Source of the DNA: Nothopassalora personata | Taxonomy: Eukaryota; Ascomycota; Dothideomycetes; Mycosphaerellales; Mycosphaerellaceae | Assembly: GCA_033816765.1 (NCBI GenBank) | Contig: CM066294.1 | Span: 682,001-746,000 of the forward strand | DNA length: 64,000 bases | Direction of reading: 5' to 3' | Shown: one piece after another, positions 20,921 to 31,306 of the stretch | How positions within the stretch are numbered: position 1 is the stretch's first letter | Layout of the letters: the number at the start of each line of letters is the position of its first letter | Made by a program: the position numbers and the translations under genes | The notes under the pieces: generated by a model | The model's database searches: none | Seen by the model: only the letters and a program-made list of their open reading frames with translations | Told to the model about the DNA's origin: nothing

Positions 20921-21919
20921 CTAGGCAGATTTCGAGAAGAAGTTCTCGCATTCCTGGTATGTATTCTCTTCGCGAATCATTGCGTTGAACTCGCGGCTAA
21001 CCATGTTCTTTTTCTTGCAGTTCCTTGCATAATGGCCTTGCTCGCCACATACGTAGCAGGTGGAACCTTTGCTCTTCAGCCCCCTTCCTGTCCTACGTTC
21101 CGTTACGTCCAATTCCATTGGGTCTCCGTAACCATTAGGGTCCTGACTTCTGGCCTTGAAGCCCCCTCTTCCGCCCGCGGCGGGTCTCTGGTATCCAGGC
21201 TGTACGTGTCGGTCGTACCTCAACTCCTGGAGCCTTTCGTCGATCTCCTTTGCTGCCTTGATCATCGCCCCTAGCGTAACGACGCTGGCGTTTCGGGATA
21301 GTTCGGCTTTGACGTTGTCTTTCAGCCCGAGGTAGAACTGCGATCGCAAAGCTGCGTCGTTCCATTCCAGGTCGGCGGCATATCCTTGGAATTCTGAGGC
21401 GTACAGCGCTACAGAAGTAGTCTGTCGAAGTTGTCGGATATGTCGGTCGGCGTATACCTCCTCATTTGGTATCCCGTATAGATCATCGAGTTTCGTCTCA
21501 AACTCGTCGTAGTCGTGGAAAATTTTTCGAGTTTCCGTTTTCGGTGTTTCTCCCTCGCCCTGGTTGTGTAGCCAGTCCTTGAGGTATGGTCGGAATCCTC
21601 TAGCTGCTTTTCCTCGTAGGAAGGATGCGGCGTACAAGACTTTAGAAGCCTCGCCTTGAAACTGGTGTGCGTTGAAGTGAAGGTACAACTGAACCTGCAG
21701 TTGAAAAGCCTCCAGTTTGTCCTTGGTCCCGTCGAACGTCTCCGGCGTAGACACCTTAGGTGCACGGTGGTGGTCCAATGGGTTCAGCATACCCATAGGA
21801 GTGTTGTTGTTCTTGCTGCTTCCTGTAATCGACATTTCGCTCATTCGTTCCGTGATGCCAGTTGACTGTGGCTGTTGTCGTGACGGACTCCGGGTAGCGT
21901 CTCTCCCAGACATATGCAA
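20921..21919 (-). CDS. Element III Gag protein
   Basis: An intact 332-codon frame. It has a Ty3/sushi-type gag core (T-P-E-T-F-D-G-T near residue 60, then the helical capsid region with A-S-F-L-R-G-K-A and Y-A-S-E-F-Q), M-E-L-D-V-T-E, and one zinc knuckle C-Y-V-C-G-E-Q-G-H-Y-A-R-N-C (C-X2-C-X4-H-X4-C) near the C-terminus. This is the nucleocapsid and packaging protein only. The first Met lies close to the right LTR. No protease or pol frame follows. Confidence 0.9.
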   Translation of the reverse strand: MHMSGRDATRSPSRQQPQSTGITERMSEMSITGSSKNNNTPMGMLNPLDHHRAPKVSTPETFDGTKDKLEAFQLQVQLYLHFNAHQFQGEASKVLYAASFLRGKAARGFRPYLKDWLHNQGEGETPKTETRKIFHDYDEFETKLDDLYGIPNEEVYADRHIRQLRQTTSVALYASEFQGYAADLEWNDAALRSQFYLGLKDNVKAELSRNASVVTLGAMIKAAKEIDERLQELRYDRHVQPGYQRPAAGGRGGFKARSQDPNGYGDPMELDVTERRTGRGLKSKGSTCYVCGEQGHYARNCKKKNMVSREFNAMIREENTYQECENFFSKSA

Positions 21920-21945
21920 AGTGCCCTGGTGGTGGTGCTCAAAGT

Positions 21946-22264
21946 TGTTAGGAACCGCTGTACGTTATCACAACTCGGGCTTGGATCTTTGCAGGGATGT
22001 CTCAATCAGTTATGAAGGTAGTGGTTCCAAACAGTATATGGTGTATACTTGAAATGAGTTGAGCACGAGGCTCCTATCTACTTGCAAAAGAGCGTCGTCT
22101 ATATAGTGCCGTGTCTTGGCGTGATCTTTCCTGCTCTCTCTGCTCTCTCTGCTCTCTCGAGAGAGCACCCGAGAGCACTGAGAGCACTCTGCATATCGGG
22201 TGCATCCGCTGGTCTGCTGGCATCGATTGGTTGGCTATGGGCTTCCCCAGACCGATCCGTAACA
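21946..22264 (-). repeat. Element III right (5') LTR
   Basis: 319 bp, reading as identical to the left LTR, including the CTGCTCTCT repeats. Identity implies very recent insertion. Confidence 0.9.
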
Positions 22265-22910
22265 ACTTTAAGGAGTTCTACCGAGACGTATACGGCGATC
22301 CTATAAATCGCGTACTTAACGTTATGTTAGAGTACGAGGTTGCGAAACAGAAGGATAACTAGATAGCGCGGTAGTTCGCAACTAAGCTAGATGTTATAGA
22401 GGACTAGTTAGGTAACTACTCGGAAGCGTAACGTATACGGCACCTACTAGCGAAGCTTACGCCTCGCTTACGGTCCGCTATCGTTAGCTACTATAATATC
22501 CCTATAACTAGAGAAGACCTAGTAGTCCTAGCCTCGCGCATCGAAAGCACCGAGCGCCGAGGTAGTAGCGGAGGGCACGACCGCGGGTAGTATGTACGTC
22601 GTAAGCGTAAAGCTAAGGGCGTACATAAGCGGGCCGATCGCCTAAAGTAATAGAAGTAGAGTTAAGCACCGGGCGCCTCGGGTGCAAGTTAGTAGCGAGA
22701 CGCCGGTAGCTCGTCTTTAACTAGCTAGAAGTCGAAAGTAGAGTACTACGGCTACGGTAGGAAGGGTTACTATAAGACGGAGTGCCGGAGTAGACACCTA
22801 TAGAAAGACCGCGACGCGTAAGCGGTTCGTAGGTTAGAAACTGTCGAGGCTTTAACTAAGAAGGGCGAATAGGGAAAAGGTAGAGGACTAGGCAAGGGTC
22901 GCTCCTAAGT
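22265..22910 (+). pseudogene. Element II gag, second part
   Basis: It continues the gag interrupted at 19864, beginning with an open stretch F-K-E-F-Y-R-D-V-Y-G-D-P. A decayed zinc knuckle lies near 22740-22800 (Y-Y-G-Y, G-Y-Y-K-T-E-C) where RIP has turned Cys and His to Tyr. Confidence 0.6.
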
Positions 22911-25900
22911 CCGAGTTTCTATATAGACCCCTTAAGATAAGTCGATACGAGTCTAGCGCGTTACTTACGAGGCGCCGTCGAGACGCGTAAGGGCTTTCGG
23001 GAGGCTACGTTTCTTCTAGATAACGGTATAGATTTAAGCTTAGTATCGTACGAGTATATACTCTAATACTAGATGTAGCCTATTAGTAGTATAAAGCTTC
23101 TAAATCTAGAGTCGTATACGTAGGACTAGGGGCATTACTACGACGCCTATGCGGTTCGCGTACGACTAGCTAACGATGTAGGAGTGGAGCGCGTAAGCGA
23201 CGCTATCTACTATATAGCGCCTATAGGTAGGCCGTTAGTTATTTTAGGTAGACCCTAGCGGTATCGTAATCGGATAGTAAAGGCCGATAAGGATAACTAG
23301 TAGTACTACGGTATAGAGACGCCTACGATTTAGTAGCGTAACGTACGCGAGTTCCTTAAGGATCTCGAGAGCTTAAAGTAGGTTTATACGATAAGTGTTC
23401 GGGCTATTACTATAGTAGTACCCGAAGGAGAGGGCCCCTCGTAGCCTAAAGAATTTATAGACTTCCGAGATGTATACGTACCTAATAAGTAGGCAAAGCG
23501 TAAGATGCCCGACGGGGTTAAGTATACGATTAATCTTGTTAAAGGGAAGAAACCCCCTTTTAAGCCGCTATACTACTAGTCCTTAACTAAGCTAGAGGCC
23601 TTAAAGGAGTACCTTACGTAAGTAATAGAGAAGGGGTAGATTAGGCGATCCGTAAGCGAGGCGGGTGCGCCTATCCTGTTCGTACTAAAGAAGAATAGTA
23701 CTCTTAGGCTCTATGTGGATTATAGAGGCCTAAATGAGATTATAGTAAAGAACCGGTACCTACTGCCCCTAATTAGTAAGACCTTAGATAGGCTATAGGG
23801 CGCTAGGCTCTTTACTACAATCGACCTATAGGATGCCTACTACCGTATTTCTATTAAGCGAGGAGACGAGTAGAAGACTACGTTTCGCACGCGATACGGT
23901 TACTACGAGTACTTAGTTATACCTTTTAGGTTAACTAACGTACTAGCTACCTTTTAGGGGTACATTAATAAGGCCCTTACTAGGTTAGTAGATAACATCT
24001 ACGTAGTCTACTTAGATAACATCCTTATCTATAGCGTAACGCGTAAGGAGCACGTGCGAGCCGTACGCGCGGTACTAGAGAGGCTACGAAAGTTCGCCCT
24101 ATTTACGAACCTAAAGAAGTGTAGCTTCTTCTAGGAGAATGCCGAGTTCCTAGGATTTATCGTAAGTATCGTAGGCGTATCGATAGATAGGAGTAGGGTA
24201 GCCGTAATCGAGGAATAGCCTACGCCTATAAGTTTTTATAAGGTTTAATCCTTCCTAGGATTCTATAACTTCTATAGGCGCTTTATCGAAGGGTACTCGA
24301 GGATTACGAAGCTATTAATAGACCTACTAAAGGGATGTAAGAATAGTAAGAAGTAGGGGCCTCTTATATAGTCCGCTTACGAGGAGTAAGCGTTCTAACG
24401 GCTAAAAGCTAGGTTCCTCGGAGCACCTATCCTAAGGCACTTCGATCCTTCGTTACGTACGAGGGTTAAGACGGATACCTTAGGTTTTGCGATTATAGGC
24501 ATTATCTCTTAGCTGTTTAGGACTAAGTAGCATCTAATTGCCTTCTATTCTCGTAAGATAATACCTACCGAGTACAATTATAAGACCCATAACTAAGAGC
24601 TACTAGTAGTAGTAGAGGCATTTAAGTATTAGCGACCGTACCTCGAAGGCGCATCGCATACGGTTTAGGTACTAGTCGACTATACGAACCTATAGGGTTT
24701 TATAATAGTAAAGTAGCTAAACGGGAGGTAAGCTCAATAGGCGACGTTTCTATAACCTTTCGACTTCGTAGTAGAGTATAGGTCGGGGAAGAGTAACCTA
24801 GCCGATGCGCTATCGCGACGTAGTAACTACGTACGCGTAGCGTAGTAGACGTCGAACTTACTTCCTACGCTATAAAGTAAGCTTTCTTTCTAGAAGGAAT
24901 CCCTATTAAGAGAGAACGAGCCTATAGTAAGGCGCGTAACCGCTACCTACGAGAAGATATAGGATAAGGCGACGATAATAGTAGTAGTAGCCTACGAGCC
25001 GTAGGGGACCCGATCGCTACTAGTAAGAGTGTACGCTATAATAATGTAGGGCGGCCTAGGTAAACTGCTTATACTACTAATGAAAATCGTATAGGGGAGA
25101 GACAATAGGTGCGTCGTATACTTATCGTAGGCGCCTAGCGAAGGGGACGCTAAGGACTAGTATGTAAAAGACGGGTTAGTCTATCGCGGGAACGCGATTA
25201 TAGTACCCGAAGACTATATAGTAAGAGCATAGCTACTCTATATGCATTATAACAACCTACTAGTAGGGCACTTTAGTAAGGTAAAGACTAAAGAGTTACT
25301 ACGACGTTATTACTAGTAGGAATCACTTAGTAAGGATGTAAGAAAGTATGTTAGAAACTATAGGGCTTATTAGACCTCGAAGGCGAGGCGCTATCGACCC
25401 TACGGCGAGCTATAGCTACTACCTAGGCTAGACGGTCCATAGTAGGAAATCACTATAGATTTCATTACGGACCTACCGCTAAGTAAGCGAGGAGAATGCG
25501 TATATAATGCGATCCTAGTAATCGTCGACCGCTACTCTAAAATGAACTTATACATTCCTACGACTAAGATATACATAGCGGCGGAGCTTACGAGGATCTT
25601 ACGAGACGAAGTTGTACGGTATTATAGTATGCTAGCGGGTATAGTAAGTAACCGCGGGTTAGTGTTTACGAGTAAGTTCTAGAGTAACTTCTACTTCGAG
25701 GCGTAGGTAAAGCGTAAGCTATCTATAGCTTTCTACCCTTAGACTAACGGCTAGACTAAGAGGGTAAACTAAACCTTAGAACAGTACCTTCGTTATTACT
25801 ATAGCGAGAACTAGATAGAGTAGGCTAAGTAGCTAGCTATTACTAAATTCGCATGTAACAATAGCGTCTACCCTACGCTACGTATAAGCCTATTCGAGAT

Positions 25901-26510
25901 AGTGTATAGTTAAAGACCTAAGATTGCCCTAACACCTATAGGATCTCGAGGCGAGATCCGGGAAGGGGAGGTACTAGTAGCGGTAGACTTAGTTAACCGC
26001 ATACGAGAGATACGCGCTATGCTTACGAAGCGTTAGGAAATCGTAGTAGCCAATTAGACTCGCTACTATAATAAGACTCATAAGGCTAAGAGCTACCGCG
26101 TAGGCGACATAGTCTTATTATCTACGAAGAACCTAAGGTTAGCATTACCGAAGAAGAAGATAGGTCCGAAGTTTATTAGACCGTACCGTATTGTCGACGC
26201 TATCGGTTCGTAGGCGTACCGCCTAGTACTACTAGCCGACTTAAGAATTTATAATGTATTCTATGTATCCCTCCTCGAGCCGTACGTAGGTAGCGAGAAG
26301 GATAGAGGCACTATAGCCCTCGCTAATAAGGACGGGGAATATAAAGTAGAGGTAGTACTAGGAAAGCGTAAGTATAAGGGTAAAGTGTAGTACCTAGTAC
26401 GATAGAAGGGCTAGCTAGAAGAGTATAATAGCTAGGAGCTAGTATAAGGACTCGCGAATGCTACGCGCATAGTAGCCGAATATAAGGCGTTAGCGAAGAC
26501 GGTATAAGCC
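22911..26510 (+). pseudogene. Element II pol (protease, RT, RNase H, integrase, chromodomain), RIP-mutated
   Basis: The order matches chromoviruses. Protease-like frame at about 23000-23300 (V-I-L-G-R-P). Reverse transcriptase at 23540-24200, with Y-V-D-Y-R-G-L-N and the active site Y-L-D-N-I-L-I-Y at about 24003-24036, where the second Asp is Asn, a G-to-A change. RNase H to about 24830 (A-D-A-L-S-R-R). Integrase has E-I-T-I-D-F-I-T-D-L near 25448 and I-V-S-N-R-G near 25640. A chromodomain lies at about 26380-26450 (Y-L-V-R, K-G, L-E-E-Y-N-S with stops at Trp sites). Dozens of TAG codons make it non-functional. Confidence 0.8.
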
Positions 26511-26680
26511 GGCGGAAGGATCCGCGAAGGCTACGCGCATAGTAGTCGAATATAAGGTGCCTACGAAGGTAGTGTAAGGCGCTAAAACAAGGGTATAGGT
26601 TATGCATTTAGACCTTAACCCTTCGGTAGCTAGATATAAGGACCTCTACCCCCGATAGTAAACTTAGCTATAACTAGCAT

Positions 26681-26707
26681 AGAAGACACTAACCTATAGT
26701 GTCTTCT
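26681..26707. repeat. 11-bp perfect inverted repeat with 5-nt loop
   Basis: AGAAGACACTA and TAGTGTCTTCT around ACCTA. It lies between two copies of ACCCCCGATAGTAA (about 26648 and 26742) downstream of pol in element II, so it may belong to the 3' regulatory region of the element. Confidence 0.6.
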
Positions 26708-26889
26708 ATCGGACTAAAAGGCTCGCTTAATTAGTCGAGTAAACACCCCCGATAGTAACAACATTAGAGAGGGAGGTAAGGAGAGAGAAGAGTAGAGAGA
26801 AGAGTATTCATTTCGAAAATAAACTTTTATAGGCGTACTACGGCGCTACGTAGACAGAACATAGGCGCGTAGTAGGCGGCTAACATACG

Positions 26890-27960
26890 CGGAGCGCGCG
26901 ATTACTCGTTATTATCCTCGTTATTATCCTCCTTATTATACTCGCCCCGTAGGGCTAGTAGTAAGAAGGCCCTATCGGCCGTAGTAGTATCGATGTTTCT
27001 AGCCTATAGGAACTATAACTACGGTTAGTATAGGACACGTATACGACACGTATAGTACTTATAGTAGGGCCGAGCTTGAAGAGCCTATTAAGGGCCCTAT
27101 TCTACTCTTACTATAGAACTACGGACGTAGTAGCGGCAGCGGAGGAGGGGGTAGTAGTAGTAGAGGCGCCGGCGAAGCGTACGCGGGTGTCCCCTATACG
27201 CTTATTCTTATAGGTAGAGAACTGCCTCTTAGCCTAGGAGGAGGTTAGCCGATTTACATAGGGAGCGATAGTATACCGCATACGGCGAGCGTAGGGAGCG
27301 CTAGCGAGGCGTAGCACTTACCTCTAGGATCTACTCGCCTAGCTAGGGGTAGAGCTCGTACTACTAGTCTAGAGTATCCTACTCTTATTTAGTAATGGGG
27401 TTACTAAGCCCCTAGATAAGCTTATCGCGCTAGGCGCGAGCGGCGCGTAGGCGAGCTACTAGCTACGCGATGGCGACGCTAGTGTTACTAATGTAGGGGT
27501 GCCTAATGTCTCTATAGCGCCTACACTTCTTAAGTAACTCGCCGGTAGTAACACTATTACACGTATCCTACTTATCTACTATACTATTAGTAAGCGCATC
27601 GTAAGCGAAGAGCGTAGCGAATACTCACTAGCTACGAAGTATAGTAGATAGCGTATACATATCTTAATATCGGTACCTAGGCGCCTAGCTAGTAAGGACT
27701 TAGGGGTCTACGGCCCTAGTACGCTAAACTTACGCTTCGCTAGCGTATCTAGTGCGCCGAGCGCGCTAGACATCTATACTCGTAGTACTAGTAATAGTGT
27801 TAGTAGTACTAATGGGCCCCCTATAAGGGCCTCCTAGCGGAGCTAGTCTTAGATAGCTTCCTCTAAAGCTATAGTAGTGCTAGCGGGTCGCTAGGTAGCC
27901 GCTAGCGAGGAGCTAGTAGATCGCTAGTAGTACGGGTGTAGTGCGCTACAAGAACGTAGT
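26890..27960 (-). pseudogene. RIP-mutated antisense ORF of element II (copy A)
   Basis: The reverse complement of this stretch corresponds to the frame at 8310-9570 in copy B, here without the solo LTR. It begins near 27960 and ends near 26890. Stops are TAG or TAA at positions fitting former Gln or Trp codons. The product is unrecognised. Confidence 0.45.
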
Positions 27961-28188
27961 ATAAGGGGAAAAGAAGGAAAAGGAGGGAGAGGGTACGCTT
28001 CTTAAACCCTCGAGTTAGTTAACCCGGCAACTATAACTTTACACCTACCTATACTACAATAACGACACGTACGAGACCCGTAGGCGGGTCGCATAGTAAC
28101 GGAATCTACGAGAAGTAGATAGATTACTTACATAGAAATCTCCTAAAGCCGCGAGCTAAGGGTAGCTCGGCCTAGAAGGGGAGGCAGT

Positions 28189-28386
28189 TATAAGGGCAGC
28201 CCCTAGCTAACCCTTATATGTAATGCGGCTATGCCCGGCTTAGTATGCCGCACGTAACGCGTATGCGTACACTAGGAGACGCGTATAGCGTCTATAGAAG
28301 AAAGTAAGCTTTAGTTTATCTACGATTAGAAGATCGTAGGCGTACTATACATTACGACATCCCCTTATAGCCTTACGGCCCTTACA
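28189..28386 (+). repeat. Element II right (3') LTR
   Basis: 198 bp from TATAAGGGCAGCCCC to CGGCCCTTACA, preceded by a purine-rich tract and followed by TSD AACCT. Confidence 0.9.
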
Positions 28387-28391
28387 AACCT

Positions 28392-28775
28392 AATAATATT
28401 ATAAGTTAAGAAGATAAGCTTAATCGGGTTTGTTCTCGGGCCGATAAGAAGTTAAGGGAGAGTAATAAAGTAGTAGCTGTCTTGTCTTATAAAGACTAAG
28501 TAGCAGTAAGGTAGAGGTTAGGTTATAGTATATTCTAAACAGTAATATTAAACAGTAAGTTAAACGCCTCGAAACTATAAGGGGTTCTTAGCGTTTCTAA
28601 ATATAAAGGAGATTCGTAGATCTCGGTAATTAGTCTAATTATTCTAAGTATAAGCAGTCTAATTAGTCTAAGTATAAGTAGTCTAATCGCCCTAAGTCTA
28701 AGCGCTTAGGTAGGATAAGTTACGTGTTCGTCTTATCGTTATAATTCTAGGGTCTATAGGAATTATTCCGTAACA
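28392..28775 (-). repeat. Remainder of element I right (5') LTR
   Basis: It continues the LTR begun at 18725-18744, with AATAATATTATAAGTTAAG and the shared R-U5 part up to about 28610. It then carries a U3 unlike the left LTR, with repeated TCTAATTAGTCTAAGTATAAG units, ending CCGTAACA at 28775. Confidence 0.75.
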
Positions 28776-29739
28776 CTTAGTAGCATTAGTGCTATTAAAG
28801 AACGGATTCTTAGTACCTCCTAGAGGTAGAAAGCGAGGGCTAGCGTTTTCTATTACTACTACTAATCGTCTAAAGAGGGCAGTTATAGCATCTATTCTAA
28901 TTATGCTGTTCGTACCTACACCTATACCTAATTTAGCGGCGTTGGTTCCGCTTCTCCCTTCTTTACTAGATTTAGGTGTTTCCCCTTCCTCCGATTCCTC
29001 TATCCCCTTATAAGGGATAGAGTCCCTATAGACCCCTTCTATTTTCGTAGGGTTTATAGGCTACTCGTAGCCTCTACCTATGTCGGTAAAGGTACTAAGT
29101 TTTTCTAGTAATGTAGCCGTATTTATTATTGCGTAGTGCTTACTTTAGGCTATACTAATACTAGTTATTGCTTAATAGGACCTTATAACCGTAATTGTTG
29201 CTAAATACCTTAGACCTTAAGTGTTTTCAACCTTAGTCGACCTTAACCGTAAACCTTAACCTTGAGTAATAACCTTAACCGTAAACCTTAGACCTTAAAC
29301 CGTAATTTTAACCTTATAAACTAGATGCTAATACGCTATCGGGTGTACACTTGATACCCCCCTTATTAACTACTAAAATAATGTCTACTAACTACCCTAT
29401 GTAGGCCTATCCGAGTTATAGTAGTATAGAGCGGCGCTTATATAATTAGGGGTATTTGCCGGTCCCGGGACCGTGAAATTAGGTTACGTAACGAGTAGCG
29501 CAGTAGCTAGATAAACAAGAGGATTGGCGGACTTAAACCCCTATGCCCTCTACTTAAGAGGTATAAATTGAATTGTTTCCTTAATACTACGCTTATAATG
29601 CTTAACTACGCAGTATATATCTTAACAGCTATACTAGGTCCTACTAGCTTGCCTAAATGTCTAATTAAACTAAAATGAAATTAGGGCAAGTTAGACCTAA
29701 GGGACCCCCTCTAAACCTAAGGTTAATACAACATATTAG
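28776..29739. repeat. Degraded AT-rich repeat sequence, no element assigned
   Basis: RIP-like composition with scattered short frames. It includes a run of degenerate ACCTTAACCGTAA-type units at about 29210-29330 and a palindrome CGGTCCCGGGACCG near 29461. No protein domain is recognised. Confidence 0.5.
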
Positions 29740-30120
29740 TCGTTAATACTACCCTTATACTAACTCCCCTTCTCGTATAAGCTACCCTTAGCTTACGGCT
29801 TTAGGAGGTTTCTATATACTAGTTCTATCTACTTCTCGCTAGTTCTAGTACTATATAGTCTACTTACGTATTATATACGTATCGTTATAGAGGTATAAGA
29901 GATTAAAGTTATAGTTACTAGGCTAACTAACTCGAGAGTATAAGAGTACGCTCTTTTTTCCCTTTCCCCCTTCTCTTACTCGTGCTATGTTTTAATAGCG
30001 TACCGTATCTATACTACTATTAACTTACGTACTCCTCGCTAGCTCCGTACTATAATATTATTATTAGTAACTTTTAATATAGGAGAAGAAGTAAAGATAG
30101 AGGAAGGGTCTTTAGCTAGC
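29740..30120 (-). repeat. Element II-related 3' fragment
   Basis: It matches the region inside the 3' LTR of element II copy B (about 7616-7760 and onward), sharing GCTACCCTTAGCT, GGCTTTAGGAGGTTTCTATATA and TCTATCTACTTCTCG. It is more diverged than either full copy. Confidence 0.6.
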
Positions 30121-30444
30121 CCTTACGTAGGCTTACTTAAGTAAATATTATAACGTATATAGTATATATAGGCTTAGTTAGCCTAATCTAGTAGCTTATA
30201 TACTTCTTTCCTTTATACTATAGATACTACGTTAATATATTAGTTATACTTTATATAGTTATAATGCCCTCTTTTGCTAATATATTAGTTATGCTTTATG
30301 TAGTTATAATGCCCTCTTTCGCTACATGCTACGTATACTACGCATAAAGCTACAGTTTATAGGAGTATTTACCTAACTTACGACATATAATACCGTTACT
30401 ATCGCCGTTACTAAACTAACTCAATTATTACTACGACTTTATAC
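30121..30444. other. AT-rich RIP-like DNA, right edge of the block
   Basis: Two near-copies of a TATTAGTTATGCTTTATGTAGTTATAATGCCCTC-type unit (about 40-45 bp) occur at about 30237-30320. No gene is seen. Confidence 0.45.
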
Positions 30445-30575
30445 GTGTATATCGGGGTTACTTACTCGTATTTACTATCCGTGACGCGACTATACCTAAG
30501 TAATTTACTATTAGTAACTACTTCGCGATACCTATCCGGTGATCGCCATCTCCGAGAAGTGCTGTCCGCCTTCTT

Positions 30576-31020
30576 ATGTCAGCTGTGTCCGACACCGACC
30601 TATCAGTGGGCCTCGAGACACCAGCAACCAGTCGCAATTCAACACCAGCTCCGAACGAGGTTATCCAGGAGCCCTATCAACCTGCTGTTCCGCCGCGAGT
30701 CACTGACTCGACCCCTATCATGGCTAATAATATCATCACCAACATCCCCAAGCTCAAGGGCAAGGAGGATTATCCAACATGGTAATACGCAATGAAGAAC
30801 GCGTTGACGCCAACAAGGTCTGGCGCTAAGCTGACTGTGACGGGACTCGCCCAACCGTTGCTGCTGCGCCAACCTCACTCGAAGAGCTAGAGGACGAGTG
30901 GGACGCTGAGGACCAATTGGCCAACACACTGTTTTACTTGACCTGTATGCAGACGATCCAGGCTTCACTTGTTGGTGGAAGTGTAGGATCCGGGGTCGGC
31001 GAGAATTGGCGTGGAGATTG
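30576..31020 (+). pseudogene. Copia-type gag remnant
   Basis: An open frame from 30576 contains I-P-K-L-K-G-K-E-D-Y-P-T-W, the start of the Ty1/copia gag domain. It then has a TAA in place of a sense codon before Y-A-M-K-N-A-L-T. The homology resumes in another frame with E-W-D-A-E-D-Q-L-A-N-T-L at about 30893-30935. There are no LTRs or pol. It is not heavily RIP-mutated, unlike its left neighbours. Confidence 0.65.
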
Positions 31021-31306
31021 ATTCCAGCAATGGAAGAAGCAGGTAGTGGTACTGAGAGCATGCGGTTGTCGTTGCGTGAGGGTTGGTCATGCGCGTGGTA
31101 TCGAAACTTGATGAGCGAAGCGATGGGTAGGGGGTATGATACTGGTATACAGTCTCTGTGATGATGTCGCAGGTTACATTGTGCTGGCGCACGGGGGATG
31201 GTGCTGGGTGGCTGCGAACCAGCTCATCACGAAAGCCAGAGCCAAGCTACCCGGAGTATTACGAGCCAAGCTGCGTCGAATCCATAGTATAGGTATATTG
31301 TCGGAA

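Larger units (their letters stand above)
19865..22264 (-). mobile_element. Element III: intact-looking non-autonomous LTR retrotransposon with gag but no pol
   Basis: Two 319-bp LTRs (19865-20183 and 21946-22264) that read as identical, TG to CA ends, and TSD ACTTT at 19860-19864 and 22265-22269. A polypurine tract (GAAGGGGGATGG on the minus strand) adjoins the left LTR, so the element is on the minus strand. The internal 1.76 kb holds gag (minus) and an antisense ORF (plus); there is no protease, reverse transcriptase or integrase. Base composition is normal and CpA is present, so it inserted after, or escaped, the RIP that hit its host element. Mobility would need proteins from an autonomous relative. 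Confidence 0.9.
18745..28386 (+). mobile_element. Element II copy A: RIP-mutated chromodomain Ty3/Gypsy element with TSD
   Basis: It is flanked by AACCT at 18740-18744 and 28387-28391. The left LTR is 18745-19296; removing the 349-bp solo LTR and a 5-bp TSD leaves exactly 198 bp, the length of the right LTR (28189-28386). A purine tract AGAAGGGGAGGCAG adjoins the right LTR, confirming plus orientation. Inside are gag (19297-22910, split by element III), protease (about 23000-23300), reverse transcriptase, RNase H, integrase and chromodomain (to about 26510), then about 1.7 kb with an antisense frame. The mutation pattern is RIP throughout, except in the nested elements. Confidence 0.85.
12220..28775 (-). 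mobile_element. Element I: RIP-mutated chromodomain Ty3/Gypsy retrotransposon, split by element II
   Basis: On the minus strand the order is 5' LTR (28775-28392 plus 18744-18725), gag, protease, reverse transcriptase, RNase H, integrase, chromodomain, then the 3' LTR (12683-12220). An AGAGGGGGATAG polypurine tract adjoins the 3' LTR, which fixes orientation. The right LTR is interrupted at 18744/18745 by the 9.6-kb element II. The two LTRs share their R-U5 side but differ in U3, and the bases outside them (GGCT on the left, CTTAG on the right) do not form a TSD, so this is probably a recombinant element. Coding frames are riddled with TAG and TAA. Confidence 0.8.

Noticed and set aside
29210..29330. 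Internal telomere array
   Set aside because: The units are CCTTAACC-like and irregular, not the fungal CCCTAA repeat, so a telomere claim is not justified.
6853..30444. CRISPR-like or bacterial island
   Set aside because: Repeats are LTRs with TSDs and the block carries RIP and Ty3/Gypsy domains; there is no evenly spaced repeat array.
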